NCBI GenBank assembly: GCA_023386815.1
Contig: JAEWIZ010000001.1
Span: 1 to 64,000 of the forward strand
DNA: 64,000 nucleotides
Direction of reading: 5' to 3'
DNA from: Bacillota bacterium
GTDB taxonomy: Bacteria > Bacillota > Clostridia > Lachnospirales > Lachnospiraceae
Below are positions 53,085 through 61,557 of this stretch, one piece after another; the stretch's first letter is position 1, and every line of letters starts with the position of its first letter. The position numbers were made by a program, and so were the translations under genes. The notes under the pieces are model-generated. The model was not told where the DNA came from and ran no database searches. It saw nothing but the letters and a program-made list of their open reading frames with translations.

Positions 53085-53220
53085 TTTCTTTACCTCCTCA
53101 TTCTACTTAACCATTAAGCTCTGGTTATGTACGTTTAGAAGTACGTCTTTTAAGGTATATGCTACAGTGCCTTTGATGACAAGTTAAAAAGCAACTTCTG
53201 ATGACCTATGTTTTGGCACA

Positions 53221-53255
53221 TAAAAAAAGACGTACTGAAATAATTCAATACGCCT
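53221..53255 (-). terminator. Riboswitch-controlled intrinsic terminator
   Basis: On the minus strand AGGCGTATTGAA pairs with TTCAGTACGTCT (two wobbles), then seven T. The 5' arm overlaps the closing stem of the second glycine aptamer, so glycine binding should prevent terminator formation. Confidence 0.8.
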
Positions 53256-53425
53256 CTGTATGTTTACCTGAAAGATTCTCTCCTGTAGCTTTCACACAGC
53301 TTCAAGAAATTGCTTCTTCGGTGACAAAACGCTTTCCAGAGTATCGTCCAAACCTGGTCCTTTTGCCTGAGAGTTTTCGCATTCCCCTTCGGCGCCTCAT
53401 CACTAACTTAAGGACTCTCCCAGAT
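53247..53425 (-). ncRNA. Tandem glycine riboswitch upstream of gcvT
   Basis: Two adjacent aptamers on the minus strand. The first (about 53425-53336) has GGGAGAGTCC, GCGCCGAAGGGG, AACTCTCAGGCAAAAGGACC and a closing ACTCTGG. The second (about 53335-53247) has TTGTCACCGAAGAAGC, AGGAGAGAATCTTTCAGGT and ACAGAGGCG. These match the conserved glycine-binding cores and the short linker. It is expected to turn the operon on when glycine is abundant. Confidence 0.93.
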
Positions 53426-53446
53426 TCTTCATCCGATTATAATTCT

Positions 53447-53475
53447 ATTATATTCAGCGAACTAAGGAAAGTCAA
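53447..53475 (-). promoter_or_regulatory. Promoter of the gcv operon
   Basis: TTGACT (53470-53475), a 17-base spacer and TATAAT (53447-53452) on the minus strand, 21 bases before the first aptamer. Confidence 0.85.
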
Positions 53476-53545
53476 CTAAAGGAATGGCTGTAACTTCTAA
53501 AAATTCATTTCATATAATATTAGTGAACAGCAATGGAGGTCTTAT

Positions 53546-54178
53546 ATGAGCGAAATGCTAACAATAGATCACATAAGTTATACCCATCATAGTAACGAAA
53601 GGGAAACACCGGTGCTTTGCGATGTTTCTTTTCATGTAATGGAGGGTGAGATTATCTCCATTGTAGGGAAAAGCGGCAGTGGAAAATCCACCCTTTTATC
53701 TTTGATTGCTGGTATCCACACTCCCAGTAGTGGTTCTATTCATATCTGCGGCAAGGACTTAAAGTCCTCTGGTAAAAGTATCGGATATATGATGCAAAAA
53801 GATAATATTTGTGATTATTACAACAGTGAGTATGGCAACACCAACTGCCCAAAGGAACAGCTGGAAAACCCCGAAAACAGCTATGTCCAAATTAATGAAT
53901 ATGCAAAAACCTATGGGATCGTTACCTTCATCGGTTCTTATTCAAAGGATGGGAATTCAGGTACGCGACAAAGGATCACCTTTATTCGTTCCTTACTGAC
54001 GGAACCCGATATTCTTCTTCTGGACGAACCGTTCTCCAACCTGGATCAAAACACCAGGAAAGAGGTATCCGCAGAGATCATTCAACTACTTCGTAAGGAA
54101 AAGAAAACCGTACTTTTGGCAACCGATGATGTGGAAGAAGCAAAACAGCTCTCTGACCGTATCATCTTCCTTGATTAA
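53546..54178 (+). CDS. Orphan ABC ATPase with degenerate signature and H-loop
   Basis: A 210-residue ATPase related to nitrate/taurine/thiamine-type (TauB/SsuB) importers. Walker A GKSGSGKST, Q-loop YMMQ and Walker B ILLLDEPF are good. The signature LSGGQ is replaced by GNSGT (before RQRITFIRSLL), and the H-loop His is missing (LLATDD). The helical region between Q-loop and signature is short and unlike the family. No permease or binding-protein gene is adjacent. It may be a decaying transporter part or a non-transport ATPase. TGGAGGTCTTAT precedes the ATG. Confidence 0.8.
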   Translation: MSEMLTIDHISYTHHSNERETPVLCDVSFHVMEGEIISIVGKSGSGKSTLLSLIAGIHTPSSGSIHICGKDLKSSGKSIGYMMQKDNICDYYNSEYGNTNCPKEQLENPENSYVQINEYAKTYGIVTFIGSYSKDGNSGTRQRITFIRSLLTEPDILLLDEPFSNLDQNTRKEVSAEIIQLLRKEKKTVLLATDDVEEAKQLSDRIIFLD

Positions 54179-54343
54179 GGTTAGAGTACCACTATTCCTT
54201 CCTGTGAATCGCCATTCGTCCACTCTCTTTGGGATTATAAAATTTCTATAAACAAAAAATTAAGTATTTCTAATCTTATGTTGCAAAACAATGTTTTGTT
54301 TAGTAGAATAGAGTTACAAACAATTTCTGGGAGGATACAAGGG

Positions 54344-55213
54344 ATGAAGGATTTTATTATCACCGCTGATTCGAATTCTGATTTGTTGGAAAGTTATATC
54401 AACGAAAAGAAAATCGGTATCATACCACATTATTATGACCTTGAGGGAATCACTTATGGAGATGAAGTCAACCTCACCCCAAAGGATTTTTATGATAAAA
54501 TGAGATCTGGTTTAATGCCAACAACAATGGCAAGTAATCCAGAGGTAATTCGAAAAACCTTCCAAGCCTATATCGATCAGGACTTGGATATCTTACACAT
54601 TAGTTTTTCCTCTGCTCTTAGCGGCGGCTGCAGCAATGTTGTAACCGGTGCTCAGGAACTTTGTGAGGAAAATCCGGGTGCTCGGATTGTCGTCATTGAC
54701 ACTCTGAATGCCTCCTTAGGGGAAGGTCTGTTTATTTTAAAAGCTGTTCAGATGAAAGAAGAAGGCAAGACTCTGGATGAAATTATTACCTGGTTAGAGG
54801 AACATAAGGAGGATTTTTGTGTCTTTTTCACAGTGGATGATTTGAATCATCTACATCGTGGCGGAAGAATTTCTAAAACTACTGCAATCATTGGCTCCAT
54901 GATTAATATCAAGCCGATTCTAACGATCAATTCTGAAGGACAGTTAGTATCTCATTCAACTGCAAGAGGACGAAAAAAATCCTTACATACGATTTTTAAT
55001 AACATGTTAGATAGCCTAGGAACCTATGCAGATACCTTAGATCCCATCTGTATTGTACACGGTGATTGTCCTTCGGATGCGGAATATGTAAAATCGCTAG
55101 TAAATGAAAAGTTACCAACTAAACCGGTTATTATTAATTATGTTAGTCCAAGCATTGGAGCACACTCAGGTCCTGGTGCGTTAGGGATTTGTTACTTAGG
55201 GGAGAGAAAATAG
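54344..55213 (+). CDS. DegV family fatty-acid-binding protein
   Basis: A 289-residue DegV/EDD protein. N-terminal FIITADSNSDL, then MPTTMASNP, DILHISFSSALSGG with the lipid-carboxylate Ser, and DDLNHLHRGGRIS, IGSMINIKPIL and the C-terminal HSGPGALGICY. These proteins hold a fatty acid and, as FakB in many Firmicutes, present it to FakA kinase; no fakA is nearby. The ATG at 54344 follows GGGAGGATACAAGG; the frame starts earlier at 54278. Confidence 0.92.
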   Translation: MKDFIITADSNSDLLESYINEKKIGIIPHYYDLEGITYGDEVNLTPKDFYDKMRSGLMPTTMASNPEVIRKTFQAYIDQDLDILHISFSSALSGGCSNVVTGAQELCEENPGARIVVIDTLNASLGEGLFILKAVQMKEEGKTLDEIITWLEEHKEDFCVFFTVDDLNHLHRGGRISKTTAIIGSMINIKPILTINSEGQLVSHSTARGRKKSLHTIFNNMLDSLGTYADTLDPICIVHGDCPSDAEYVKSLVNEKLPTKPVIINYVSPSIGAHSGPGALGICYLGERK

Positions 55214-55432
55214 GCTCATCTCAGAATATTTATAATCTAACTACCATATTTTAAAGGTCTAAACAGACGGGCGATAGCAATTACCTCTTGTGATGTGTAT
55301 TTGCTATCGTCCTTGTTTACATAATTAAGTTAAAAAAATTACTGTAGCGAATAAAAAATTCTTGAAATTTAATAACATTTATAATAGAATAGTTGAGTGG
55401 TATTCTTCTTGTGAAGTTACCGAATAAAATAT

Positions 55433-55505
55433 GCTGGAATAGCTCAGTTGGTAGAGCACTTCACTCGTAATGAAGGGGTCGAGGGTTCAAGTCCCTTTTC
55501 TAGCT
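55433..55505 (+). tRNA. tRNA-Thr (anticodon CGT)
   Basis: A 73-base cloverleaf: acceptor GCTGGAA/TTCTAGC, D-arm GCTC...GAGC, anticodon stem CTTCA/TGAAG with loop CTCGTAA, T-arm with GGTTCAAGTCC. CCA is not encoded. Confidence 0.94.
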
Positions 55506-55589
55506 TTTTCTAAAAGCCAGTAATATTAAGGTTTATAGCCACTTATAAGATACTTTTAGCACTCAGAAACGAGTGCTATTTTTATGTTT

Positions 55590-55620
55590 TGTGACTATTT
55601 TGTGACTACATAGTAACTAT
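55590..55620 (+). repeat. Imperfect 11-base tandem repeats downstream of tRNA-Thr
   Basis: TGTGACTATTT, TGTGACTACAT, then AGTAACTAT. Short repeats of this kind next to a tRNA can mark a recombinase arm site. Confidence 0.4.
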
Positions 55621-55681
55621 CAATTTGTTAAATGGCGCACTTCAATTTTAGATAATTAAAAGAGATGATGCCCGCCCAGTC

Positions 55682-56197
55682 ATGACCGGGGTGTTTTTAT
55701 GTCTCAGACCTAGGCATACTTCTGCAACTGTTCAAACAGCGACTACTGACTCTATAACTAAACAGCCCGAAGCTGAAGCTAGTGACTTAGATAAGGCTAT
55801 AGCGTTTGGATCTGAGGGTCAATCAGAAGATTTGGCATTAAAAATTAATGAAGTTGGTGATACAAAAGAAATTACTGAAAATGAATTTCTTAGCTACAAA
55901 GCAGAAAGCGGGAAATATGCTATCGTCAATATTACAATAAAAAACAATGGTAAAGAAGCCGTATCGTTAACCAATGGATATTTCAAATTAGTAACTTCTG
56001 ATGAAGTAGAATATAACCCAACCATTTTGATAGGATTAGATAATAAATATATTAGCTTTGAGTCCATTAATCCAGGTCTTGATGTAACAGGAAACCTTGT
56101 TTTTGAAGTACCAGATGATTTAGTGGTATCCGATACAGTGCTAAGATTCTCAGGTACAAGTTTGTTTACTGCGTCTACTGACTTTAACTTGAAATAA
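55682..56197 (+). pseudogene. DUF4352-type protein lacking its N-terminal signal (probable truncated gene)
   Basis: A 171-residue frame. Residues about 45-170 form a DUF4352-like beta-sandwich (YAIVNITIKNNGKEAVSL, GYFKLVTSDEVEYNP, INPGLDVTGNLVFEVPDD). Such proteins normally begin with a lipoprotein signal. Here the frame begins MTGVFLCLRPRHTSA, which is the translation of a terminator-like hairpin (CCCGCCC...GACCGGGGTG then T5) and has no ribosome site. The 5' part has evidently been lost or replaced. Confidence 0.6.
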
Positions 56198-56252
56198 TTT
56201 CAAAAAGTTACCAAGGCCGTCAAATGGGACATTAAATAATTAAAATTATTGC

Positions 56253-56288
56253 TACCGCCAGTTGTTTATTAACTGGCGGTATTCTTTT
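56253..56288 (+). terminator. Intrinsic terminator
   Basis: Perfect arms TACCGCCAGTT/AACTGGCGGTA followed by TTCTTTT. The remainder of the 325-base gap 56198-56522 has no supported gene. Confidence 0.88.
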
Positions 56289-56522
56289 ATGCAACTAGAA
56301 TATATTTATATTATGCAGTGTGCCAACCTGGACATACTTTGCTTCATATGATGATTCTTCAGACGCGTATGAAACGACTTAACCATTTTGCTTTCAAGGA
56401 TAGCTCTTACCCTTTCTGTATAGAATAATATTGGTTTCACCCAGCTCCTCTCTTAACTCATAATTTTGAATATTTGTTTATTTGATTGTGAACACTACTA
56501 AAAACCGAAAGGAGCAACTACC

Positions 56523-56678
56523 ATGAATAGCAAAGATACATCTTCAAAAAAGCAGGGCAAAAGTAGTGTTACAAACAATAATATTAGTGATAAAAATGTA
56601 ACTCATACCGATCATCGGTCTAAGACTAAGTCTAATAGTTTAACAAATAGCAAGTCTGGAGCCACCGAAAGTAAATAA
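56523..56678 (+). CDS. Small Ser/Lys/Asn-rich protein (51 residues)
   Basis: Begins MNSKDTSSKKQGKSSVTNNN and ends GATESK. AAAGGAGCAACTACC is a good ribosome site. Strongly hydrophilic and probably disordered, resembling in style the two small proteins at 36.7-37.1 kb but not in sequence. The function is unknown. Confidence 0.6.
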   Translation: MNSKDTSSKKQGKSSVTNNNISDKNVTHTDHRSKTKSNSLTNSKSGATESK

Positions 56679-56975
56679 CCTTCATCAGGTAATATAAGGG
56701 GAGTTCAGTACTTCCCTTTTTTATTATGCAATCTTCTTTCCCTGCTCCCTTCTCGCCCATCATGATCCTCCAAATCAAGTAAATTCGAATATAATTCACC
56801 TCTTTCTTTATGCAAACTTGATCCTTGACGAGGTTATTTTTATTCGTAAAAATAAATAATCACAGACCACAAAAATAATACGCATGAAAAACCCTCAACT
56901 GTTGTATGGTTTTCTTGTTGTCAAAATATGTTATATGGGGTATAATTCCAATATAACAATACTAAGGAGGACAAA

Positions 56976-57374
56976 ATGAAGAAGTTTATATCTATTTTGC
57001 TATTAATTGCATTATGTGTACTTATGATCGGGTGCGGAAAATCCGGATCAGAAAAGCCATCAGGCATGGAATCACTAACAGAGGTTGAGGAATATTTAAA
57101 GGAAAAAAATGTTGTATCCGGTGAGAAAACTGAAGTGCTTGCTGAAATGATAGGAGCCACAAGTGGTTTTAAATATCTCGATTCTAATGTAGAGGTATAT
57201 GAATATGATACAAAATCTGATACATATAAAAATTTAGAAAAGACAAATACAGTAGAATTAAAAGATTTTGGTATGACATTAACCGCTTCTGCTATTAACG
57301 GAAAATATGTATTGTTTTGCGAAGATGCAACAAACAAAGATGAAATAATAACTATTTTCAAAGATATGAAATAA
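56976..57374 (+). CDS. Small lipoprotein, function unknown
   Basis: A 132-residue exported protein: signal MKKFISILLLIALCVLMIGC with lipidation at Cys20, then a compact alpha/beta domain (about 35-132; EVEEYLKEKNVVSGEKTEVLAEMIGATSGFKYL). CTAAGGAGGACAAA precedes the ATG. A terminator (ACCCCGG/CCGGGGT then ATTTT) follows at about 57392-57420. No family recognised. Confidence 0.75.
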   Translation: MKKFISILLLIALCVLMIGCGKSGSEKPSGMESLTEVEEYLKEKNVVSGEKTEVLAEMIGATSGFKYLDSNVEVYEYDTKSDTYKNLEKTNTVELKDFGMTLTASAINGKYVLFCEDATNKDEIITIFKDMK

Positions 57375-57391
57375 GAATTTTAGATCATTCC

Positions 57392-57420
57392 CACCCCGGC
57401 CAATAATGACCGGGGTATTT
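57392..57420 (+). terminator. GC-rich terminator after the small lipoprotein gene
   Basis: ACCCCGG/CCGGGGT stem then ATTTTAT. A near copy of this hairpin type lies at the start of the truncated DUF4352 frame (55670-55700). Confidence 0.75.
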
Positions 57421-57436
57421 TATCCTCTGTGTAATT

Positions 57437-58198
57437 TTATTTTAAAGTTATTTTTTTTGATTTTGATAATTCTCCATACGATTTTTCACTATAGATAGTT
57501 TTATAGGCTCTTACCCTATAATAATAGGCGACGCCTTTCGTTAAGTCACTTTTCATATATGTCGTGACATCAGCTTCTTTGATATCAGCTATTTTCTCAT
57601 ATCTACCTTCATCTCCAGTTTTCATATAAATACTGTAGCCTTCAGCATCGCTCACCGTTTTCCATGTTATTGTTACCGAAGTACTCGATGCTTTTTTAAC
57701 ACTAGATATCACCACTTTACCGGGAAGTCTTGTATTAACATCTTCAGCTTCCCATTCACAGATATAACCCAATCGGTAACCACTTTGATAATCATTTGTC
57801 CATAAATCATTCTCAGTAAGTCGCAGATAATTATCATCGTCAGTTAAGTATGGGTTGCCGCTACTCCATGCAGTAAACTTCCAGGTCTCTCCTGTTACCC
57901 ATCTCCAATCATCTGAACTTCTGTATCCACCTAACCAGTAACAACTGTTTCTTTCCTTGGCCATTTTATCTATAAAATCTTGCTCGCTAGCAGATGTAAT
58001 AACTACCAAATGACCACCCAATGATTCACAAGTTTCCTTAGCAGCTTCCCATGACATTTCATCATTATATACATAATAATAATTTCCTTTAAATTCTTTT
58101 GCTCCCTTAGGAATAGTACCTGCTGCAGCTTGTTGTGCAGGAATTAAGGTTATTATGAATACAAGAGTGCATAAAACTAATAAAATTCTTCTTTTCAT
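57437..58198 (-). CDS. Secreted C-type lectin-like plus fibronectin type III protein
   Basis: A 253-residue exported protein. Signal peptide (about 1-26, AAA cleavage region), a C-type lectin-like domain (about 32-150: YYYVYNDEMSWEAAKETCESLGGHLVVITSASEQDFI, CYWLGGYRS, GYICEWE with the paired Cys), and one Fn3 domain (about 158-250: SVTITWKTVSDAEGYSIYMK, YYYRVRAYK). The WLGG and E-W-E pattern fits the lectin fold, but the calcium/sugar-binding EPN/QPD motif is not evident. GGAGGGAGAAATAA precedes the ATG. Possibly an adhesin. Confidence 0.82.
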   Translation of the reverse strand: MKRRILLVLCTLVFIITLIPAQQAAAGTIPKGAKEFKGNYYYVYNDEMSWEAAKETCESLGGHLVVITSASEQDFIDKMAKERNSCYWLGGYRSSDDWRWVTGETWKFTAWSSGNPYLTDDDNYLRLTENDLWTNDYQSGYRLGYICEWEAEDVNTRLPGKVVISSVKKASSTSVTITWKTVSDAEGYSIYMKTGDEGRYEKIADIKEADVTTYMKSDLTKGVAYYYRVRAYKTIYSEKSYGELSKSKKITLK

Positions 58199-58528
58199 TT
58201 ATTTCTCCCTCCAATCACTAATTGTATATCATTAAATACTTATACATGCTTACATTATATGTAATTTTTTATTATAAAGAATCTCTCACCATATTATTGT
58301 TTACTTTGAAGGGCTTTAAATCGTTACCTATTTATTTTACTATCTTACTACTACCTTTACACTTTTCACTGTTACTTATGACTTACCCCATTAATACATC
58401 ATGGACAAGACAATCTTATCCACTGCCCATTTAAAAAGTTAATTTTTTCAAACTCCTAGCAAATATCAATAGTACTACTAATCTTTACCTTACATTTCAT
58501 TTCTTTTTGAAGAAAATATTTATTTTGC

Positions 58529-58557
58529 TTGACTTACTAATATTTGCATGCTATAGT
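58529..58557 (+). promoter_or_regulatory. Promoter of the cold-shock gene
   Basis: TTGACT (58529-58534), a 17-base spacer and TATAGT (58552-58557). It gives a leader of about 108 bases before the csp start, as usual for cold-shock genes. The 58199-58528 stretch upstream is AT-rich with no gene. Confidence 0.72.
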
Positions 58558-58671
58558 TAACAAGTATTTTAAATAAGAATTGATTTCACATATTTTCGTA
58601 GATCATTTTTTGATTTACTTAAGTATGTGTTTTTTATTAGAGATATAATAAAATTTAAGGAGGTATCTTTC

Positions 58672-58872
58672 ATGAATAAAGGTACTGTAAAATGGTTTAA
58701 TTCACAAAAGGGGTTTGGTTTCATCTCTGATGAACAGGGCAATGATGTTTTTGTACATTTTTCTGGGCTTGCTATGGACGGTTTCAAGTCTATCGATGAA
58801 GGTCAGTCCGTTACATTTGATGTGACACAAGGACAACGCGGTATGCAGGCAGTTAATGTACAAATCGCATAA
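58672..58872 (+). CDS. Cold-shock protein
   Basis: A 66-residue single CSD protein with RNP1 KGFGFIS and RNP2 VFVHF, an RNA chaperone that binds single-stranded RNA. The ATG at 58672 follows AAGGAGG. A terminator follows immediately. Confidence 0.96.
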   Translation: MNKGTVKWFNSQKGFGFISDEQGNDVFVHFSGLAMDGFKSIDEGQSVTFDVTQGQRGMQAVNVQIA

Positions 58873-58891
58873 ATAAACGCTTTTTTGAAAT

Positions 58892-58919
58892 GGGTCGCTA
58901 TTTTTAGCGATCCTTTTTT
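58892..58919 (+). terminator. Intrinsic terminator of the cold-shock gene
   Basis: GGGTCGCTA/TAGCGATCC (one wobble) followed by TTTTTT. Confidence 0.88.
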
Positions 58920-59162
58920 ATATCCAGTCCTTATCCAATACACTGTTACGACAAGATTAAATACTTTTCGTTTAATTAATCACTCCTCATGTGGTTGAAA
59001 GAATTAAACTTATGAAAAATTTCCTCTGATTTTTCCACTACTAAGTTTGAAACCTCGATTTTTTGTTAATAATTCAAGTAAATAAAAGGGTCATCATGAT
59101 TTACTCATAATTTGTTCATAGTTCTTTTACTATTTGAAAATAGTTTCTTCACAATTTGGTTT

Positions 59163-59264
59163 TATAATAGGTTTATAAACTTAATAAAGCATATAAGTAA
59201 ATTAAACATAGATTTTTTTCATAATTCTCCCCCTAGAAAGCCAGCTGATAAAGCTGGCTTTTCC
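59163..59264 (+). ncRNA. Candidate small RNA with C-rich loop and intrinsic terminator
   Basis: The 588-base gap 58873-59460 contains a second strong terminator (AAGCCAGCT/AGCTGGCTT then TTCC, 59238-59262) that belongs to no gene on the plus strand. A TATAAT lies at 59163-59168, and TCTCCCCC (59226-59233) sits unpaired just before the terminator stem. This resembles Firmicutes small RNAs that use C-rich motifs to pair with ribosome sites. The -35 is poor, so the call is tentative. Confidence 0.4.
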
Positions 59265-59460
59265 TCATTTCTATAACATTACCTAAATACTAAATATCTT
59301 ACTTTTCCAAAAGCCTTATGTATGCCTTATGTGTTTTGATTGCATTATGGATATCTTTCAAATTTCAGTTTAGTGCAATAAAACCTATCAACCTTATATT
59401 GATAGTTGATAGGTGTATACCTATTTCTGAATTTAGTACGCTATTTTGAAATAATGCTTA

Positions 59461-59934
59461 TTACTTAGATAATTTTGCTATCTCCCAAATAACCTCTGTC
59501 CCATAAGCAGAATTATGATAGGATGCAACAAAAAGACATTCAGGAGAAACATATAATCTCCACGTAGTTTTATTTCCGTCTTTATCTTTTATACCATATT
59601 GATACTTAACCCTGTTATCCTGTAAGATATCGCCGTCAAATAATGGAGATGAAACAGGTTGGACATCTTCTTTTACATAGCTTGGCGAACTAATTTCAAC
59701 ATTTAAATCTTTTGATTCAATTTTAAACAAGTCTGTTTCAATTGTATATTTAGTACCTGCCCTTGATTCATTAACAGAATCAAGCAATGATGATGAAAAT
59801 TCTGTTAAATAAACTAACTCATCAAATGTATATGTACCATAAAAATCTTGTTTATCAGACCTACCATTGTAAGATAGAAAGATTAGAAAGATTATTGAAA
59901 CTAATCCCACTATAAGTAAAACAACCCTTTTCAT
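59461..59934 (-). CDS. Membrane-anchored protein, function unknown
   Basis: A 157-residue protein with one N-terminal hydrophobic segment (VVLLIVGLVSIIFLIFLSY, no lipobox) and an extracytoplasmic beta-rich domain (TYTFDELVYLTEF, TKYTIETDLFKIESKDLNVEI, TWRLYVSPECLFVASYH). ATGGAGGGTACAAT precedes the ATG. No family recognised, and no clear partner. Confidence 0.7.
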   Translation of the reverse strand: MKRVVLLIVGLVSIIFLIFLSYNGRSDKQDFYGTYTFDELVYLTEFSSSLLDSVNESRAGTKYTIETDLFKIESKDLNVEISSPSYVKEDVQPVSSPLFDGDILQDNRVKYQYGIKDKDGNKTTWRLYVSPECLFVASYHNSAYGTEVIWEIAKLSK

Positions 59935-60074
59935 ATTGTACCCTCCATAAAAAAATCTAATATATATCCATTCACAATTTATAACTACAGCGAATCAATA
60001 ATCATATTATAAATATTATAAATATCTATTATCTTATATCAGCTGGTTTAGACCAATTATCAAGTTTTCATTTG

Positions 60075-60524
60075 TTACTTTTTTCGTATAATCTTCAAGT
60101 AATAAGAATACAGCATTCTTGAACCCACACTCAGGATTACATTTATTACAAAGAAGAGTAATAAAAATTGACGGGATATATCATTTTCCCTTTGAAGATA
60201 CAGTGCACAAAGAAGTAATGCCATTCCCAAAACATTTGCTAAAACAGTTTGAAAGACTTTCGTTAATGTGAATTTGGTCTTTATCGGTGCATACAAATTT
60301 AAAAAATAATAAAAACATAGGTATAGCGGTACTATAAGTATTAATTTGCCACTATATACATTCAAGGAGTACCATTTCTCGTTAACACCCATCCTAAAAA
60401 AATCAAATCTGTTATTTAATACAAAAAATCTCAGGTAATATGCAAGAAGGTAGGAAAAAACAATAATACAAGCGTCCATGAGGATGTGAATTTTATTAAA
60501 CTTTTTCTGGTAGTATTTCATCAT
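60075..60524 (-). pseudogene. N-terminal membrane part of a polyprenyl-phosphate sugar phosphotransferase (truncated)
   Basis: A 149-residue frame with four membrane helices that resemble the N-terminus of WbaP/exopolysaccharide glycosylphosphotransferases (DACIIVFSYLLAYYLRFFVL, YLCFYYFLNLYAPIK, FFVINVILSVGSRMLYSYYLK). The cytoplasmic CoA-binding-like and catalytic bacterial sugar transferase domains, some 300 residues more in the family, are absent. A good ribosome site (AAAGGAGATGTTGAT) remains, so a short membrane protein may still be made. Confidence 0.6.
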
Positions 60525-60760
60525 ATCAACATCTCCTTTACTGAAACAATGTCTTACAGTTTACCTCTTATTATATTAGTCATGGTTACCTCGTAGTTTG
60601 TCATTTCATATATAGTGTATCAATAATCTCATTATATCACTGCATAAAGATTATCTCTACCTTTTTATTCCAATACGAAATACTATGATCCATGATGAGC
60701 TACCTTCATTATGGTAACGATATTGATACAATTTAACCATGAACACCTATAAGGACAAAA

Positions 60761-60803
60761 AAAGAACACCCCACAGTCTAACAATAACTGCACAGTGTTC
60801 TTT
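60761..60803 (-). terminator. Terminator upstream of the truncated sugar transferase
   Basis: AAAGAACAC/GTGTTCTTT arms with an inner CAGT/ACTG stem; the minus strand continues TTTTTTGTCC. Confidence 0.75.
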
Positions 60804-60855
60804 ATTTCTATATTACTAGAATACTAAATCGCCAAATATAAATCAAATGTTTAGT

Positions 60856-61041
60856 CTATTTTCTACCTCTGAACTTTTTTTTAAGTTGTGATTCTTGTAG
60901 CAGATACTGTCTGTATGAACCTCTCACTTGTAATTTTTTATCGTCACTGACATACTGCTTAAAACAATTGAATAGTATTATCCATTCCTCATAAGTTATT
61001 TTAGAAGTTTGATAATTTGATATACCATGTCTAGTTCTCAA
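60856..61041 (-). pseudogene. Orphan basic reading frame, probable gene remnant
   Basis: 61 residues from a TTG (RTRHGISNYQTSKITYEEW and on, ending KKKFRGRK). The open frame continues upstream to about 61114 (KSIFSNRQLKEL) without any start codon and without a good ribosome site, as expected for the tail of a broken gene. No family recognised. A terminator follows downstream. Confidence 0.4.
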
Positions 61042-61209
61042 CTCTTTTAACTGCCTGTTTGAAAAAATACTTTTGTAATAGGTTTTATTATTTTTGTAAC
61101 AGTAACATATGAAATTAAAATTGAATAGCTACCATACAGCTAACAATGTATTCAGCATATCATTTAGAGTTAAAAACTGAATCCTCCTACTTGTTTGGCA
61201 ATAAAAGAA

Positions 61210-61245
61210 GCGCCGTAAGCTATAAAGAGCTTAGGCGCTTTTAAT
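61210..61245 (-). terminator. Terminator of the CD3324-family gene
   Basis: AAGCGCC/GGCGCTT outer arms with inner TAAGCT/AGCTTA; the minus strand continues with CTTTTATT. Confidence 0.8.
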
Positions 61246-61247
61246 GT

Positions 61248-61523
61248 TTAAACCATCAATTGTCTTGAATAAACAATTTTCTGTATAGTCTTTTCTGCCA
61301 AAAAATATTTTTGAGCCAATTCTGATACGGATACTCCATTTTGATGTTCATGTCTTATTTGTTGGTTACGAGAAGATATCCACTCCTTAGTGTCCGTATT
61401 GCTTCCCCATGAATTGCGGCTATCCACCTTTTTAGGAATATAAAGTTTAACACCATCAACATATTCTTGGATTTGTTCAATAATTTCTTTTGGTAAAACG
61501 TCATATATATTAATATAGCTCAT
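61248..61523 (-). CDS. CD3324 family (Mor-like) putative DNA-binding protein
   Basis: A 91-residue protein starting MSYINIYDVLPKEI at 61523 after AGGAGATGCAGA. It has the family pattern: DVLPKEIIEQIQEYVDG, YIPKK, SWGSNTDTKEW, and a C-terminal helix-turn-helix (NGVSVSELAQKYFLAEKTIQKIV). Small regulators of this kind are frequent in clostridia, often in accessory regions; their targets are unknown. It lies downstream of the MFS gene on the same strand, 145 bases away, past an inverted repeat. Confidence 0.82.
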   Translation of the reverse strand: MSYINIYDVLPKEIIEQIQEYVDGVKLYIPKKVDSRNSWGSNTDTKEWISSRNQQIRHEHQNGVSVSELAQKYFLAEKTIQKIVYSRQLMV

Positions 61524-61557
61524 TCTGCATCTCCTAATCACTCTAAGATATTAGGTT

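Noticed and set aside
56921..57361. Minus-strand 146-codon frame
   Set aside because: Antisense to the small lipoprotein gene, which has the lipobox and a perfect AGGAGG site.
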